Shown one piece after another: positions 1 to 8,649 of a stretch of DNA of 64,000 nt (within the stretch, counting starts at the first letter, position 1; each line of letters opens with the position of its first letter). Source of the stretch: Jingyaoa shaoxingensis (GTDB taxonomy: Bacteria > Bacillota > Clostridia > Lachnospirales > Lachnospiraceae). Position numbers and translations under genes: made by a program. The stretch spans positions 310,001 to 374,000 of the forward strand of contig NZ_JACRSZ010000001.1 in NCBI RefSeq assembly GCF_014385005.1, written 5' to 3'. The notes under the pieces were generated by a model. That model was not told the origin of the DNA. It did not search any database and saw only the letters and a list, made by a program, of their open reading frames with translations.

Positions 1-451
1 CCTCCGGAAGGGCCACACCTCGGAATACTACCGCTTTTCCATTGATGCAGGTTTGCCCGTCTACAATCTTCCACCAAGAAAAAGCCACCGGCTCCACTCT
101 TCGATCCTGGCAGAAGTTCTCGCCTTCCATGATCTCCAACACCAGCTGATAGCAATAGGGATCTTCCGCATTCCAAAGCTGTGGATCTTCTGCTCTCATA
201 CAAAACTGCATCTCCTCTTCCAGTGGAAGTGGAAAAATCCGGTCTATTTCCTGCCCTTCCCGGTTTACCAGGCTGGCACAGAGTACCGGGCTTGTATAAG
301 CTTCTGCACTGGTAAGATATAGTCCCGGCTTCTGAATCTCTTCGGTCTGCTGCTCCATACCGCCAATCCATACGGACGCTTCTACATTTCCAACTGCCTG
401 TTCTTCCTCCCAGGTTACTTTTGTCTCGATTTTTTCTATCGTGTATTTCAT
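1..451 (-). CDS. Glycoside hydrolase family 2 (beta-galactosidase-like) fragment
   Basis: Only the first ~150 codons are in the window; the gene runs off the left edge. The translation from the ATG at 451 (preceded by AGGTGG) shows an Ig-like beta-sandwich segment with the GH2 signature LWNAEDPYCYQLVLE, followed by INGKAVVFRGVALPE, which corresponds to the LNGKPLLIRGVN strand that leads into the TIM barrel of LacZ. GH2 enzymes hydrolyse terminal beta-galactosides or related sugars. The N-terminal sugar-binding (jelly-roll) domain, normally ~200 residues before this point, is absent: directly upstream lies the rplT terminator. The gene is therefore either 5'-truncated or a short variant. Family assignment is firm; activity is uncertain. 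Confidence 0.7.
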   Translation of the reverse strand, partial: MKYTIEKIETKVTWEEEQAVGNVEASVWIGGMEQQTEEIQKPGLYLTSAEAYTSPVLCASLVNREGQEIDRIFPLPLEEEMQFCMRAEDPQLWNAEDPYCYQLVLEIMEGENFCQDRRVEPVAFSWWKIVDGQTCINGKAVVFRGVALPE

Positions 452-461
452 ATCCACCTGC

Positions 462-486
462 AAAAAATCCCCGGTAAAACCGGGGA
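462..486 (-). terminator. Intrinsic terminator of the infC-rpmI-rplT operon
   Basis: A 7-bp G+C-rich hairpin (469-475 paired with 479-485) is followed on the minus strand by a run of six T at 467-462. It sits 37 bases after the rplT stop and just before the GH2 start codon, so it separates the two transcripts. Confidence 0.85.
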
Positions 487-522
487 CTCTTTCGTTACTT
501 TTGTTATGTCTGCTATCGTTAA

Positions 523-879
523 TTATGCAAGCTTGCTTTTTGCAAGTTCTGCAAGTGTTGCAAATCCTTCTGCATCATTAACAGCCATGTCAGCCAGAAC
601 TTTTCTGTTCAGTTCTACACCTGCAAGTTTAAGACCATACATGAATTTGCTGTAAGACAGTCCGTTGATTCTTGCTGCTGCGTTGATACGAGCGATCCAC
701 AGCTGTCTGAACTGACGTTTTTTCTGCTTACGTCCTGCATATGCGCTGGTAAGTGCACGCATTACAGACTGTTTTGCAATCTTATACTGTTTGGAACGGG
801 CTCCTCTGTAACCTTTAGCCAGTTTTAATACTCTGTTATGTTTCTTTTTAGCGTTCATTCCGCCTTTAACTCTTGCCAT
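523..879 (-). CDS. rplT: 50S ribosomal protein L20
   Basis: The 118-aa protein has the usual L20 length and sequence ([20 protein letters not shown], then [20 protein letters not shown]). L20 binds 23S rRNA early in assembly of the large subunit and, in Firmicutes, also binds the leader of its own operon to repress it. Third gene of infC-rpmI-rplT, 26 bases after rpmI, with GAGGAGG as ribosome-binding site. Confidence 0.98.
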   Translation of the reverse strand: MARVKGGMNAKKKHNRVLKLAKGYRGARSKQYKIAKQSVMRALTSAYAGRKQKKRQFRQLWIARINAAARINGLSYSKFMYGLKLAGVELNRKVLADMAVNDAEGFATLAELAKSKLA

Positions 880-905
880 GTCTTATATTCCTCCTCAAAC
901 TCTTC

Positions 906-1103
906 TTATAAATACGGTAAAATCTTCTTCATGTTCTTGAAGTTAGTAGCATCTGTCATAGTTGCTTTTCTAAGATTTCTCTTTCTCTTAGTGGACTTCT
1001 TTGTTAAGATATGGCTCTTGTAAGCTTTATTTCTTTTTAATTTACCTGTACCTGTTTTTTTGAAACGTTTTGCAGCTGCTCTGCTTGTTTTAATTTTTGG
1101 CAT
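906..1103 (-). CDS. rpmI: 50S ribosomal protein L35
   Basis: A 65-aa basic protein with the L35 signature [20 protein letters not shown] and a lysine/arginine-rich middle. Component of the large ribosomal subunit. It lies between infC and rplT, the conserved order in bacteria. Confidence 0.97.
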   Translation of the reverse strand: MPKIKTSRAAAKRFKKTGTGKLKRNKAYKSHILTKKSTKRKRNLRKATMTDATNFKNMKKILPYL

Positions 1104-1156
1104 TGTGAATTCCTCCTTAAATAAATGGTTATTTTACCTGTTCGTCAGTCTGATGC

Positions 1157-1663
1157 CTAACGCTTTTCAGTTAAAAACATTGTCATGCTTCTGCCCTCAA
1201 CCTTTGGAGCCTTATCGACCTGCGCAATATCCTGTAATTCTGCTGCGAAATCATCCAGAATATGTCTGCTGGCCTGCATATGTGCCATCTCACGTCCACG
1301 GAAACGTAAAGTAACTTTTACCTTATTTCCCTTTGTCAGGAACTTTCTGGCTGCAGAAATCTTTGTATTTAAATCATTCACATCAATGTTTGGAGAAAGA
1401 CGCACTTCTTTTACTTCAATGGTCTTCTGCTTCTTCTTTGCTTCCTTTTCCTTGCGAAGCATTTCATAACGATACTTACCATAATCAATAATCTTACATA
1501 CTGGCGGCTTAGCCTGCGGTGCAACCTTCACAAGGTCAAGATCTGCTTCTCTGGCAAGCTTTAACGCATCTCTGGAAGACATAATTCCCAGCTGTTCTCC
1601 ATGTTCCCCGATCAGACGGATCTCTTTATCCCTGATCTGCTCATTAATCATTAAATCGCTAAT
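1157..1663 (-). CDS. infC: Translation initiation factor IF-3 (ATT start)
   Basis: IF-3 keeps the 30S subunit free and proofreads the start codon. The 168-aa product starts ISDLMINEQIRDKEIRLIGE and keeps both domains: the N domain (to about residue 80) and the C domain with KVTLRFRGREMAH. I chose the ATT at 1663-1661 as start: a perfect GGAGGTG lies at 1677-1671, seven bases upstream. An in-frame ATG at 1756 would add 31 residues unlike IF-3 and would include the leader terminator hairpin. AUU starts are characteristic of infC and make its synthesis sensitive to IF-3 itself. First gene of infC-rpmI-rplT. Confidence 0.95.
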   Translation of the reverse strand: MSDLMINEQIRDKEIRLIGEHGEQLGIMSSRDALKLAREADLDLVKVAPQAKPPVCKIIDYGKYRYEMLRKEKEAKKKQKTIEVKEVRLSPNIDVNDLNTKISAARKFLTKGNKVKVTLRFRGREMAHMQASRHILDDFAAELQDIAQVDKAPKVEGRSMTMFLTEKR

Positions 1664-1846
1664 TGTAGTACACCTCCATACATTGTGGCTGCAGCACTTA
1701 TCCCCAACAAAAAAAGTGGATAAACCTATCCACTCCATAATATCTCTATACTTCACCTATTGCGAATTATAAAACATATTAACCGACAGTCATATTTCTT
1801 CATGCTGCGGTGAGAGTGGAAACTCTGCTTTGATTTCTTTCATACT
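1664..1846 (-). promoter_or_regulatory. infC operon leader with attenuator (L20-leader type)
   Basis: About 180 nt of leader separates the promoter from infC. It contains a perfect 8-bp hairpin, AGTGGATA/TATCCACT (1734-1727 with 1722-1715), followed by a T run (1714-1709), 46 bases before the start codon. This is an intrinsic terminator inside the leader, as expected for the L20-controlled attenuation known for this operon in Firmicutes. That L20 is the ligand here is inferred from the gene context. Confidence 0.7.
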
Positions 1847-1851
1847 CTGCC

Positions 1852-1880
1852 ATCATACCATGTGTTTTTCCGTCTGTCAA
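1852..1880 (-). promoter_or_regulatory. Sigma-A promoter of infC operon
   Basis: Perfect -35 TTGACA (1880-1875), 17-bp spacer, -10 TATGAT (1857-1852) on the minus strand, with the leader attenuator downstream. Confidence 0.85.
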
Positions 1881-1939
1881 TAATAAAATGTATTTTTTTA
1901 TGTAATCAGTTCAGCCATGCGGCCGAACTGACATCTTAG

Positions 1940-2251
1940 TTACTTTTCAAAAGTGCTGCACTCGGTCTGTGTACAGGTACATGCTGACTGACCTGAGATA
2001 TCTACCTTTCCTGCTATACATCTGTTGTCTTCATTATAGTGACATTTGCATGCGGTACAGTCAATCTGCACGGTAGCAGATGGTGTGCCCACTGAGTTTT
2101 TCATGCTTCCTTCTCCGGCTTCTTTAAAGCTGGAACAGCAGGTCTCACAGGCTGTCTGCGCCTCATCACCCTGAATCAGGATATCTCCCTTTGAACAGTA
2201 TCTGTCTTCGTTATATACACAGTTCTGTGCACTACATGATAATAACGGCAT
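1940..2251 (-). CDS. DUF1540 (cysteine-rich) protein, two repeats
   Basis: A 103-aa protein built of two copies of a cysteine-rich module, residues ~4-42 (CSAQNCVYNEDRYCSKGDI) and ~63-100 (CTACKCHYNEDNRCIAGKV). Each has the C-x4-C-x-YN-x6-C pattern of the DUF1540 family, thought to bind metal; no function is established. GGAGG seven bases before the ATG. It stands alone between thrS and the infC promoter. Confidence 0.85.
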   Translation of the reverse strand: MPLLSCSAQNCVYNEDRYCSKGDILIQGDEAQTACETCCSSFKEAGEGSMKNSVGTPSATVQIDCTACKCHYNEDNRCIAGKVDISGQSACTCTQTECSTFEK

Positions 2252-2341
2252 GCTATTACCTCCTTTTCTTTTTATGGGAGATAGTGTCTGCCGTTATTAT
2301 CTTTTTATGCAGTGAATCGCTTCCTGATTTTTCCAGTTACA

Positions 2342-4303
2342 TTATTTCTGTTCTTCTACTTCAATCTTGCGGATCTCTTTGGTGCGGATCTCTTTGCACA
2401 GAGCATCGATGAATTCTCCCAGATCCTTCTGACCTTCATCACCCAGATATCTGCTTCTTACAGAGATCTTCTGTTCCTCTTCTTCTTTGGCGCCAACCAT
2501 GATCATATATGGTACACGAGCCATACGTGCATCACGGATCTTCCAGCCGATCTTTTCGGAACGGTTATCTACGGATGTACGGATACCGTTTTTCTTAATC
2601 TCTGCATTGACTTTTTCTGCATAGTCTGCATATTTTTCAGAGATTGGCAGTACACGTACCTGTTCCGGGCAAAGCCATGTAGGGAACTTGCCGCCGTAGA
2701 ATTCGATCAGCCAGGCCAGTGTTCTCTCGTAGCATCCGATGGATGTTCTGTGGATGATGCATGGACGGATCTTTTCACCCTTTTCATCAATATAGTACAT
2801 ATCAAACTGTTCAGCCAGCAGGGCATCCCACTGTACGGTAATCATGGTATCTTCTTTTCCGAATACGTTCTTGGCATTGATATCCACCTTTGGACCATAG
2901 AATGCAGCTTCTCCCACATCCTCTACAAACGGGACTTTCAAGTCAGTCAGAATCTGACGAATATCTTCCTCTGTCTCATTCCATACATCTGCATCACCAA
3001 TGTATTTATCTCTGTTATTTGGATCCCATTTTGACAGATGATAAGTAACTTCTCCATCCAGTCCCAGTGTCTCCAGGCAATATTTTGCCAGGGCCAGACA
3101 ACCCTTAAACTCTTCCACCATCTGGTCTGGTCTTACAATCAGGTGTCCTTCAGAAATCGTAAACTGACGTACACGGGTCAGTCCATGCATTTCTCCGGAA
3201 TCTTCGTTACGGAACAGAGTAGATGTCTCGCCCAGACGAATCGGAAGATCGCGGTAAGAATGCTGTGTTGCTTTGTATACATAGTACTGGAACGGGCAGG
3301 TCATTGGACGAAGGGCAAATACCTCTTTGTCTTTTTCTTCATCACCCAGCACGAACATGCCGTCTTTGTAATGATCCCAGTGTCCGGAAATCTTATACAG
3401 ATCGCTCTTTGCCATCAGCGGAGTCTTGGTTCTCACATAGCCCCATTCGTTATCTTCCAGGTCTTCGATCCATCTCTGCAGTTCTTTTACCATGATAACA
3501 CCCTTTGGCATCAGCAGTGGCAGTCCCTGACCAATCACATCTACGGTTGTGAAAAGTTCCATCTCACGTCCCAGTTTATTGTGGTCGCGCTTCAGTGCTT
3601 CTTCTCTCTGCTCCAGATATTCTTTTAATTCATCTTTGCTGGCAAATGCAGTTCCGTAGATACGTGCCAGCATCTTATTCTTTTCATTTCCTCTCCAGTA
3701 AGCGCCTGAAGATGAGGTCAGCTTAAATGCTTTAATATGTTTTGTATTCATCAGATGTGGTCCTGCGCACAGATCTGTGAATTCTCCCTGACTATAGAAA
3801 GAAATGGTTGCATCCTCCGGCAGGTCCTGAATCAGTTCTACTTTATAAGGCTCTCCTTTTTCTTCCATAAACTTAATTGCTTCTGCTCTTGGCAGTGTGA
3901 ATTTTTCCAGACGTGCACCTTTTTTGATGATCTTCTTCATCTCTTTTTCAATATTATCCAGATCTTCTCTGGAGAATGGTGCGTGGTCAAAATCATAATA
4001 GAATCCGTTTTCAATAGATGGTCCGATTGCAAGCTTTGCTTCCGGGAACAGATTCTTGACTGCTTCTGCCAGTACATGAGATGTCGTATGACGAAGTGCT
4101 GCCAGACCTGCCACATCCTTTGCAGTCAGAATGCTCAGTTCACAGTCCTCTTCGATTACTGTTCTTAAGTCTACTACTTCTCCGTTTACTTCTCCGGCAC
4201 AGGCTGCTCTTGCCAGCCCTTCGCTGATATCCCATGCAATATCATATACAGATTTGCTTTCTGCGTATTCTTTCTTTGATCCATCTTTTAATGTGATAAC
4301 CAT
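2342..4303 (-). CDS. thrS: Threonine--tRNA ligase
   Basis: A 653-aa class II synthetase, full length, that charges tRNA-Thr in the cytoplasm. Residues 1-62 form the TGS domain. The editing domain follows, with HTTSHVLAEAV and CAGPH as its metal/His motifs. The catalytic core contains RPMTCPFQY, the class II motif 2 arginine region (RNEDSGEMHGLTRVRQF) and IIHRTSIGCYERTLAWLIE. The C-terminal anticodon-binding domain starts near residue 545. It follows a 63-aa membrane protein, both behind a threonine T-box, so expression should rise when uncharged tRNA-Thr accumulates. Confidence 0.98.
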   Translation of the reverse strand: MVITLKDGSKKEYAESKSVYDIAWDISEGLARAACAGEVNGEVVDLRTVIEEDCELSILTAKDVAGLAALRHTTSHVLAEAVKNLFPEAKLAIGPSIENGFYYDFDHAPFSREDLDNIEKEMKKIIKKGARLEKFTLPRAEAIKFMEEKGEPYKVELIQDLPEDATISFYSQGEFTDLCAGPHLMNTKHIKAFKLTSSSGAYWRGNEKNKMLARIYGTAFASKDELKEYLEQREEALKRDHNKLGREMELFTTVDVIGQGLPLLMPKGVIMVKELQRWIEDLEDNEWGYVRTKTPLMAKSDLYKISGHWDHYKDGMFVLGDEEKDKEVFALRPMTCPFQYYVYKATQHSYRDLPIRLGETSTLFRNEDSGEMHGLTRVRQFTISEGHLIVRPDQMVEEFKGCLALAKYCLETLGLDGEVTYHLSKWDPNNRDKYIGDADVWNETEEDIRQILTDLKVPFVEDVGEAAFYGPKVDINAKNVFGKEDTMITVQWDALLAEQFDMYYIDEKGEKIRPCIIHRTSIGCYERTLAWLIEFYGGKFPTWLCPEQVRVLPISEKYADYAEKVNAEIKKNGIRTSVDNRSEKIGWKIRDARMARVPYMIMVGAKEEEEQKISVRSRYLGDEGQKDLGEFIDALCKEIRTKEIRKIEVEEQK

Positions 4304-4306
4304 TGC

Positions 4307-4498
4307 TTATTCCTCCTCATCTTCATCATAAAAATTCTCATTGTTTGATCCTAATACATTATTGCTGAATAATCCGCCCTTGAACGGAGCTGTCAGCCAC
4401 CCGATCAGGACACCTGTAAGCAACAGATCTGTGATCAGCAACACTTTTTCTGTCATAGTCCAATCCTGATGCAGGAACTCTTTTATTTTTTCCAACAT
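4307..4498 (-). CDS. Small single-pass membrane protein between T-box and thrS
   Basis: The 63-aa product starts MLEKIKEFLHQDWTMTEKVL, has one transmembrane helix (residues ~19-40) and ends in an acidic tail (YDEDEEE). I chose the ATG at 4498 because GGAG lies seven bases upstream; the longer reading frame would run into the T-box terminator. The stop is three bases from the thrS start, so the two genes are cotranscribed and probably coupled. No family recognised. Its place inside a threonine-responsive unit is unexpected for a membrane peptide. Confidence 0.75.
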   Translation of the reverse strand: MLEKIKEFLHQDWTMTEKVLLITDLLLTGVLIGWLTAPFKGGLFSNNVLGSNNENFYDEDEEE

Positions 4499-4566
4499 GG
4501 TTATTCTCCTTTCGCTTTCGATTACTGTGCGTTGAAAACTGTATGGATCTGATAGTCTTATCAAAT

Positions 4567-4806
4567 AAAAAATCCCTTACAGTCTTCATATCAACTGTAA
4601 GGGACGATATTCTCGCGGTTCCACCCTGATTGCTCTCTCTTATCTTCTGAAAAAGCCACTTCATTATGATGATAACGGAATCACCGGGCTGGATTAGAGC
4701 CACTCAGAGCTGGTCTTCAAATGCTTCCTCATCAGAATACTCTCACCGATTCTGTATTCCTCTCTGGGAGATTCCACATCCTACTCTTCTCTTCAACGTT
4801 TTATCT
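4567..4806 (-). promoter_or_regulatory. T-box riboswitch, threonine-specific
   Basis: The minus strand carries the T-box sequence AGGGTGGAACCGCG (4627-4614) in the antiterminator and a competing terminator, CCCTTACAG-type 10-bp hairpin (4604-4595 with 4582-4573) followed by six T. Upstream lies stem I with the AGAGTA S-turn and, in the specifier loop, ACC followed by A (4714-4712), a threonine codon. This matches the downstream thrS. Uncharged tRNA-Thr would stabilise the antiterminator and let transcription proceed. Confidence 0.95.
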
Positions 4807-4812
4807 TTCTCG

Positions 4813-4841
4813 ATCATATCCCTTTCTTATTTATTTGTCAA
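4813..4841 (-). promoter_or_regulatory. Sigma-A promoter of the T-box/thrS unit
   Basis: TTGACA (4841-4836), 17-bp spacer, TATGAT (4818-4813) on the minus strand, a near-consensus promoter that starts the T-box transcript near 4806. Confidence 0.85.
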
Positions 4842-4904
4842 GGATAGATTTTTCCTATTTGATATGTTATTGTAAATACAAAATTAGTATTTAGGAGGTT
4901 ACTT

Positions 4905-6149
4905 ATGAAAAAGAAGGTATTACTTTGTTTTCTTGCCACAATGTATGGTTCGACACTTTTCTCTCTGAGTGCTATGGCTTCTGAGACAGAAACAGAAGCT
5001 ATATCTGAGATCTCATCTGAGACAGCACTGACCACAGATACCGAGACAGAATCCACATCCGAAAGCAGCAATTCTACATCCGAATTATCAGATGATATCT
5101 ACAGCTTTCAGATTAAAATCAATTCCGACATCTACTCTTTTCCGATGTCCTTTGATGATCTGATTTCCATGGGATGGGAATACATTGATGATGACTCTGC
5201 CGAACTGGCACCGAATAACTATTCTCCAACTGAGCGCTTTAAGCTGGGTGATCTGGAAGCTTATGTTACTATGGTAAACCTTGGCATCAATACAGAACCG
5301 ATTTCAGACTGTACTGTTGCCGGTATCTCCATTGACTCTTTCCAGATGGCCGATGTGACCGATGTGGCCATAGAACTTCCTGGTGGCATTCAATATGGCG
5401 TTTCTACTCTGGATGATATCACTGCTGCCTATGGTACACCGAGCGATACTTACGAAGGAGATTTGTATACAAAAGTCTCTTATGAAAAAGATTATTATCA
5501 GGATGTCGAGCTGTATGTAGATTCTGAAACAGGTTTCTTAAACGAAATCTCCCTTGAAAATATGTCGGCTGAGGAAGATGCCGGTTCCGATGCCGCTGCA
5601 GACCTCAGTGATGAACCTACTTCGGAAGTTCTGGCTTATCAGGCGCCTTCTGAACTGGGTGATGACTTCACTTCTTTTATCGTCGAATATGCAGGTGATC
5701 TATACCAGCTTCCGGCCCCACTTTCTGAATTTGTGAAAAATGGCTGGACAATTGATGCCTCTCAATCAGCTTCTTATGTTGCCGGTAAGAGCTATGACTG
5801 GGTATATATGAGCAAAGACAATCAGAATTACCATACCATCGTTCGTAATTACAGTCCAGATGCTGCCGTCATCGAGAACTGTTTTGTAACAGATGTAGAA
5901 GGCAATGTAAATTCTACCAATCTTCCAATTACTGTACAGAAAGGTCTGACCCTCGGACTGACGGAAGCGGAAGTCGTTTCTGCTCTGGAAGGTGTGGACT
6001 ATGAACTGGAAGATGAAAGTGAAACTTTCCATTATTACAATATCAAGAGTCCGGAAAGCAGCCTAGACTATGTACAGATTGTGATAAATACAGAAGATGA
6101 TTCCGTGATTGCCATTAATGTGACAAACACCCCAAAGACTCTGGACTGA
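4905..6149 (+). CDS. Secreted protein with two related domains
   Basis: A 414-aa exported protein. A signal peptide (MKKKVLLCFLATMYGS..., cleavage near AMA-SETE) is followed by a Ser/Thr/Glu-rich linker and two modules that resemble each other, residues ~63-205 (IYSFQIKINSDIYSFPMSFD, GWEYIDDD) and ~245-410 (FTSFIVEYAGDLYQLPAPLS, GWTIDASQ). Both contain a segment of the type 'glTLGlTeaEVvsALEG', seen in short stretches of many Lachnospiraceae surface proteins. No catalytic motif is visible. RBS AGGAGG ten bases upstream; a hairpin terminator follows at 6191. Function unknown. Confidence 0.8.
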   Translation: MKKKVLLCFLATMYGSTLFSLSAMASETETEAISEISSETALTTDTETESTSESSNSTSELSDDIYSFQIKINSDIYSFPMSFDDLISMGWEYIDDDSAELAPNNYSPTERFKLGDLEAYVTMVNLGINTEPISDCTVAGISIDSFQMADVTDVAIELPGGIQYGVSTLDDITAAYGTPSDTYEGDLYTKVSYEKDYYQDVELYVDSETGFLNEISLENMSAEEDAGSDAAADLSDEPTSEVLAYQAPSELGDDFTSFIVEYAGDLYQLPAPLSEFVKNGWTIDASQSASYVAGKSYDWVYMSKDNQNYHTIVRNYSPDAAVIENCFVTDVEGNVNSTNLPITVQKGLTLGLTEAEVVSALEGVDYELEDESETFHYYNIKSPESSLDYVQIVINTEDDSVIAINVTNTPKTLD

Positions 6150-6190
6150 TTACAAATATTTACATATGCAAAGTTCTTTTATAAACACAA

Positions 6191-6226
6191 GAGGAGATAT
6201 CACCGTCAGATATCTCCTCGTATTTT
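6191..6226 (+). terminator. Terminator of the secreted-protein gene
   Basis: An 11-bp perfect stem, GAGGAGATATC (6191-6201) with GATATCTCCTC (6209-6219), followed by gTATTTTT. It overlaps the end of the convergent gene at 6206. Confidence 0.85.
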
Positions 6227-6994
6227 TGCCTTCAGAACAGCAAAATATTCTCTTACCATATAATGGATCTGCAGCTTCCAGTCTGATGCTGCCGGGACTC
6301 CATACACCTTACGGTACCCGAATTTTTCTGCAAGCAGCAACGCACGATAAATATGGAAATTATTCGATACAAGTCCGATTTTGCTTCCAAGCACAGTCTC
6401 TGTAGTTACTTCCTGCCTGCTGTCAGCCAGTACTCTGGCACTGTACATAAGATTTTCCCTGGTAGTTGTGGAGCACTCTTCCTTCAACAGTCGTTCTTCT
6501 GGTATACCATGTTCTGTCAGATACCGGTACATACATTCTGCCTCTGCGATCTCCTCCCCCGAACCCTGACCTCCGGATAATACAGCCTTTGTCTGCGAAT
6601 GCTCTTTCAGATATTCACACGCCTTTTGCAGACGCAGTCCCAGTGCCTTGCTCGGCACAGTCTTTTTTACCTGTGCTCCCAGTACAATCAGATAATCCAG
6701 CTCTTCCTCCGGCTCTGATGTCATTCCATGAATGATCTTTCCTTCCGTCACGGAAAATGACAATATTCCAACTGCCAGTACAACACCAAGAATTACGCTC
6801 ATCCAGACTGGTACTGAAAATCCGTCGGGATGAAGACTTCTGTATCTCAGATATCCGCCCCAGATATACAGAACTGCTGCGCCAAAAAGCCAGATGACGC
6901 AAAAATCCACATGTTTTAAAACCAATATAAGAAAATACAGCAGGCAGATACTGCCTGCTGCAAATAATATACCACTCATTATCTTCCGCAGCAT
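6206..6994 (-). CDS. YdcF/SanA-type DUF218 membrane protein
   Basis: A 262-aa protein with three to four N-terminal membrane helices (residues ~5-90) and a DUF218 domain: [62 protein letters not shown] and [13 protein letters not shown]. Family members (SanA, ElyC, YdcF) are linked to envelope integrity and vancomycin exclusion, but the reaction is not settled. Its start overlaps the 3' end of the SEC-C gene by 16 bases, which indicates an operon. Confidence 0.88.
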   Translation of the reverse strand: MLRKIMSGILFAAGSICLLYFLILVLKHVDFCVIWLFGAAVLYIWGGYLRYRSLHPDGFSVPVWMSVILGVVLAVGILSFSVTEGKIIHGMTSEPEEELDYLIVLGAQVKKTVPSKALGLRLQKACEYLKEHSQTKAVLSGGQGSGEEIAEAECMYRYLTEHGIPEERLLKEECSTTTRENLMYSARVLADSRQEVTTETVLGSKIGLVSNNFHIYRALLLAEKFGYRKVYGVPAASDWKLQIHYMVREYFAVLKAKIRGDI

Positions 6995-7479
6995 TTTTTA
7001 TACTTTTTGCCACTTCCGCACGGACAAGGATCATTTCTTCCGATCTTTGGTCCTTTTACAATAGTATTGGCCTTCTTTGCCTCTCTATAGAGTTCTTTTA
7101 ACTTCTCTTCCGAGAAGATCTGCTGCCATGCCGGAAGTCCGTACAGCCAGTCAGCCTTAGCGTCTACCATGTTCTTGTAAAGAAGTTCTTTATCAAAAGC
7201 AAGGCTAACTACGCTGTCCTCTGTCATCTCTTCGATGTTGTTCTTCATCTTCAGGCTGTCATCAATACCATCCAGGAATCCAACCATTGTCATAACAGAA
7301 ATACCGTACTTGTCAGCCAGTTCCTTTACAGTACCCTTTACTTCTTCATCAGGATTTGCAAGTAATTTTTCATAAATGCCTTTTTCAATCATGAAATAGT
7401 CTGTCCAAAACTTCTGGAGCTGTCTTTTATCTGTCTGCTGAGAGTACGCCATGTCTCTCCAATCCTGTAATAAACTCAT
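6979..7479 (-). CDS. SEC-C motif protein
   Basis: A 166-aa protein that ends in a SEC-C zinc-binding motif, [20 protein letters not shown], like the C-terminus of SecA. The first ~140 residues are helical ([38 protein letters not shown]) and resemble the DUF3226/SEC-C hypothetical proteins common in Clostridia. SEC-C motifs bind zinc and mediate protein or nucleic-acid contacts. RBS AAGGATGG. First gene of a two-gene unit with the DUF218 protein. Role unknown. Confidence 0.85.
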   Translation of the reverse strand: MSLLQDWRDMAYSQQTDKRQLQKFWTDYFMIEKGIYEKLLANPDEEVKGTVKELADKYGISVMTMVGFLDGIDDSLKMKNNIEEMTEDSVVSLAFDKELLYKNMVDAKADWLYGLPAWQQIFSEEKLKELYREAKKANTIVKGPKIGRNDPCPCGSGKKYKKCCGR

Positions 7480-7684
7480 GTTTTAACCATCCTTTTTTCT
7501 GTAAATATTCAAACGGTGCAACTCTTCTGTCTCCCTGTGAAAACAATCCACAAAACGATCCGGCGATTCTCACATCTTTTCGCCACTCCACCCGTTTAAG
7601 CTATAGTATATAACACTTCTCTTATTTTTTCAAACTTTTTTACCGGAAACTGCATAAACTTCTGTTACACGGCTATACTAGGAA

Positions 7685-7770
7685 CATACCAAAGATAAAT
7701 TTAATACTTATCCTCCCCTTGCAAGCCCTGCAGGTACGGAAAATCACCGTATTTGCAGGGCTTTTGTTTT
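7685..7770 (+). ncRNA. Candidate orphan small RNA
   Basis: A strong plus-strand terminator ends here although no plus-strand gene precedes it: both flanking genes are on the minus strand and converge nowhere near it. A -10-like TATACT lies at 7674-7679 with a weak -35 (TGCATA, 7651-7656, 17-bp spacer). The predicted RNA of ~86 nt would have an unpaired 5' half containing TCCTCCCC, complementary to Shine-Dalgarno sequences, and then the terminator hairpin. That layout is typical of Firmicute base-pairing sRNAs with C-rich seed regions. The transcript itself is inferred. Confidence 0.4.
7723..7770 (+). terminator. Strong plus-strand intrinsic terminator
   Basis: AAGCCCTGCA pairs with TGCAGGGCTT (outer 10 bp) and TACGG with CCGTA (inner 5 bp), followed by TTTTGTTTTATTTT. 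There is no T run on the minus side, so it works in the plus direction only. Confidence 0.85.
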
Positions 7771-8446
7771 ATTTTGTCTTTCTCAGAACCTGCAGAAGCT
7801 TTTTCATTCTGTGATACCGTTCTTCAAACTGTTCATAAAAATCCACATTTTCCTTATATGGTGTCAAATAACAGGTATTAAGCAGATACACTTCCAGTTC
7901 TTTGGTAAGTTGATCATCTTTAGAATTTTCCGTCAAATCACGTACCTCTTCCAACAGTCCATGCCATTTTGTAATATACTCCTCGTATTTTTTCAAATTC
8001 GGAATACCCAGCCACTTGCTGACTTTCACCTTTGTCTTATCTTCTTTCGGGCATTCTTTACTCTGCAGAAAATAACGGAATTCTCCGTTTTCCTCATAAT
8101 ACCGTCCCAGCGGAAACATTCTGCAGATTCCAGGGCGGAAATCGTGGATACAACATCTTCCATTATCTGTCAGAAAGACACACCGTTCTTCCTGCCCCTG
8201 CATCATCAGATTTGGAAGTACTATTCCATCTACTATATTCCATTCTACAAATTTGCCTGCCAGATCCGGGAATGCAATTCCAATTCCGCCGGTCAGGCAA
8301 TAACTGTCATAAGGATCCAGGACAACTGATGTTCCCATTCCACTGCAGCACTGAGAACATCCTTTGCATCCCCCACAGTCTGTTTTTACCATATCATTTG
8401 CTGTATACAATCTTTTTAAATCTTCAGTTAATACTTCTCGTCTCAT
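7769..8446 (-). CDS. YkgJ-family cysteine cluster protein
   Basis: A 225-aa protein of the UPF0153/YkgJ family, believed to bind Zn or an Fe-S cluster. The cluster residues are CGGCKGCSQCCSGMG (residues ~24-38), CVFLTDNGRCCIHDFRPGIC (~89-108) and a later KECP. I chose the ATG at 8446: GGAGG is seven bases upstream, whereas the in-frame GTG at 8452 is too close to it. No neighbour suggests a substrate. Confidence 0.88.
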   Translation of the reverse strand: MRREVLTEDLKRLYTANDMVKTDCGGCKGCSQCCSGMGTSVVLDPYDSYCLTGGIGIAFPDLAGKFVEWNIVDGIVLPNLMMQGQEERCVFLTDNGRCCIHDFRPGICRMFPLGRYYEENGEFRYFLQSKECPKEDKTKVKVSKWLGIPNLKKYEEYITKWHGLLEEVRDLTENSKDDQLTKELEVYLLNTCYLTPYKENVDFYEQFEERYHRMKKLLQVLRKTK

Positions 8447-8584
8447 TTTCACATCCTCCCTGCCTCCGGCAGGTATCCTTTTTTCTTTTTCTTATATATC
8501 TGCACATATTTCCACCAGCAGTCTTCAGCTTCTTTTCAGTGTACTGTATCTTCCCTTTCCCGTCAACATTATTGCATTCTGACG

Positions 8585-8613
8585 TTGACCTGTATCTGGC
8601 AAAGTGTTAGAAT
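8585..8613 (+). promoter_or_regulatory. Sigma-A promoter of the zinc-knuckle lipoprotein
   Basis: TTGACC (8585-8590), 17-bp spacer, TAGAAT (8608-8613), 37 bases before the start codon at 8650. Confidence 0.75.
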
Positions 8614-8649
8614 GATCTCACAATAAAGAAAGTAAAGGAGATGATTTTT

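Noticed and set aside
1663..1756. N-terminal extension of IF-3 from ATG 1756
   Set aside because: The extension contains the leader terminator, has no IF-3 similarity, and a better ribosome site serves the ATT.
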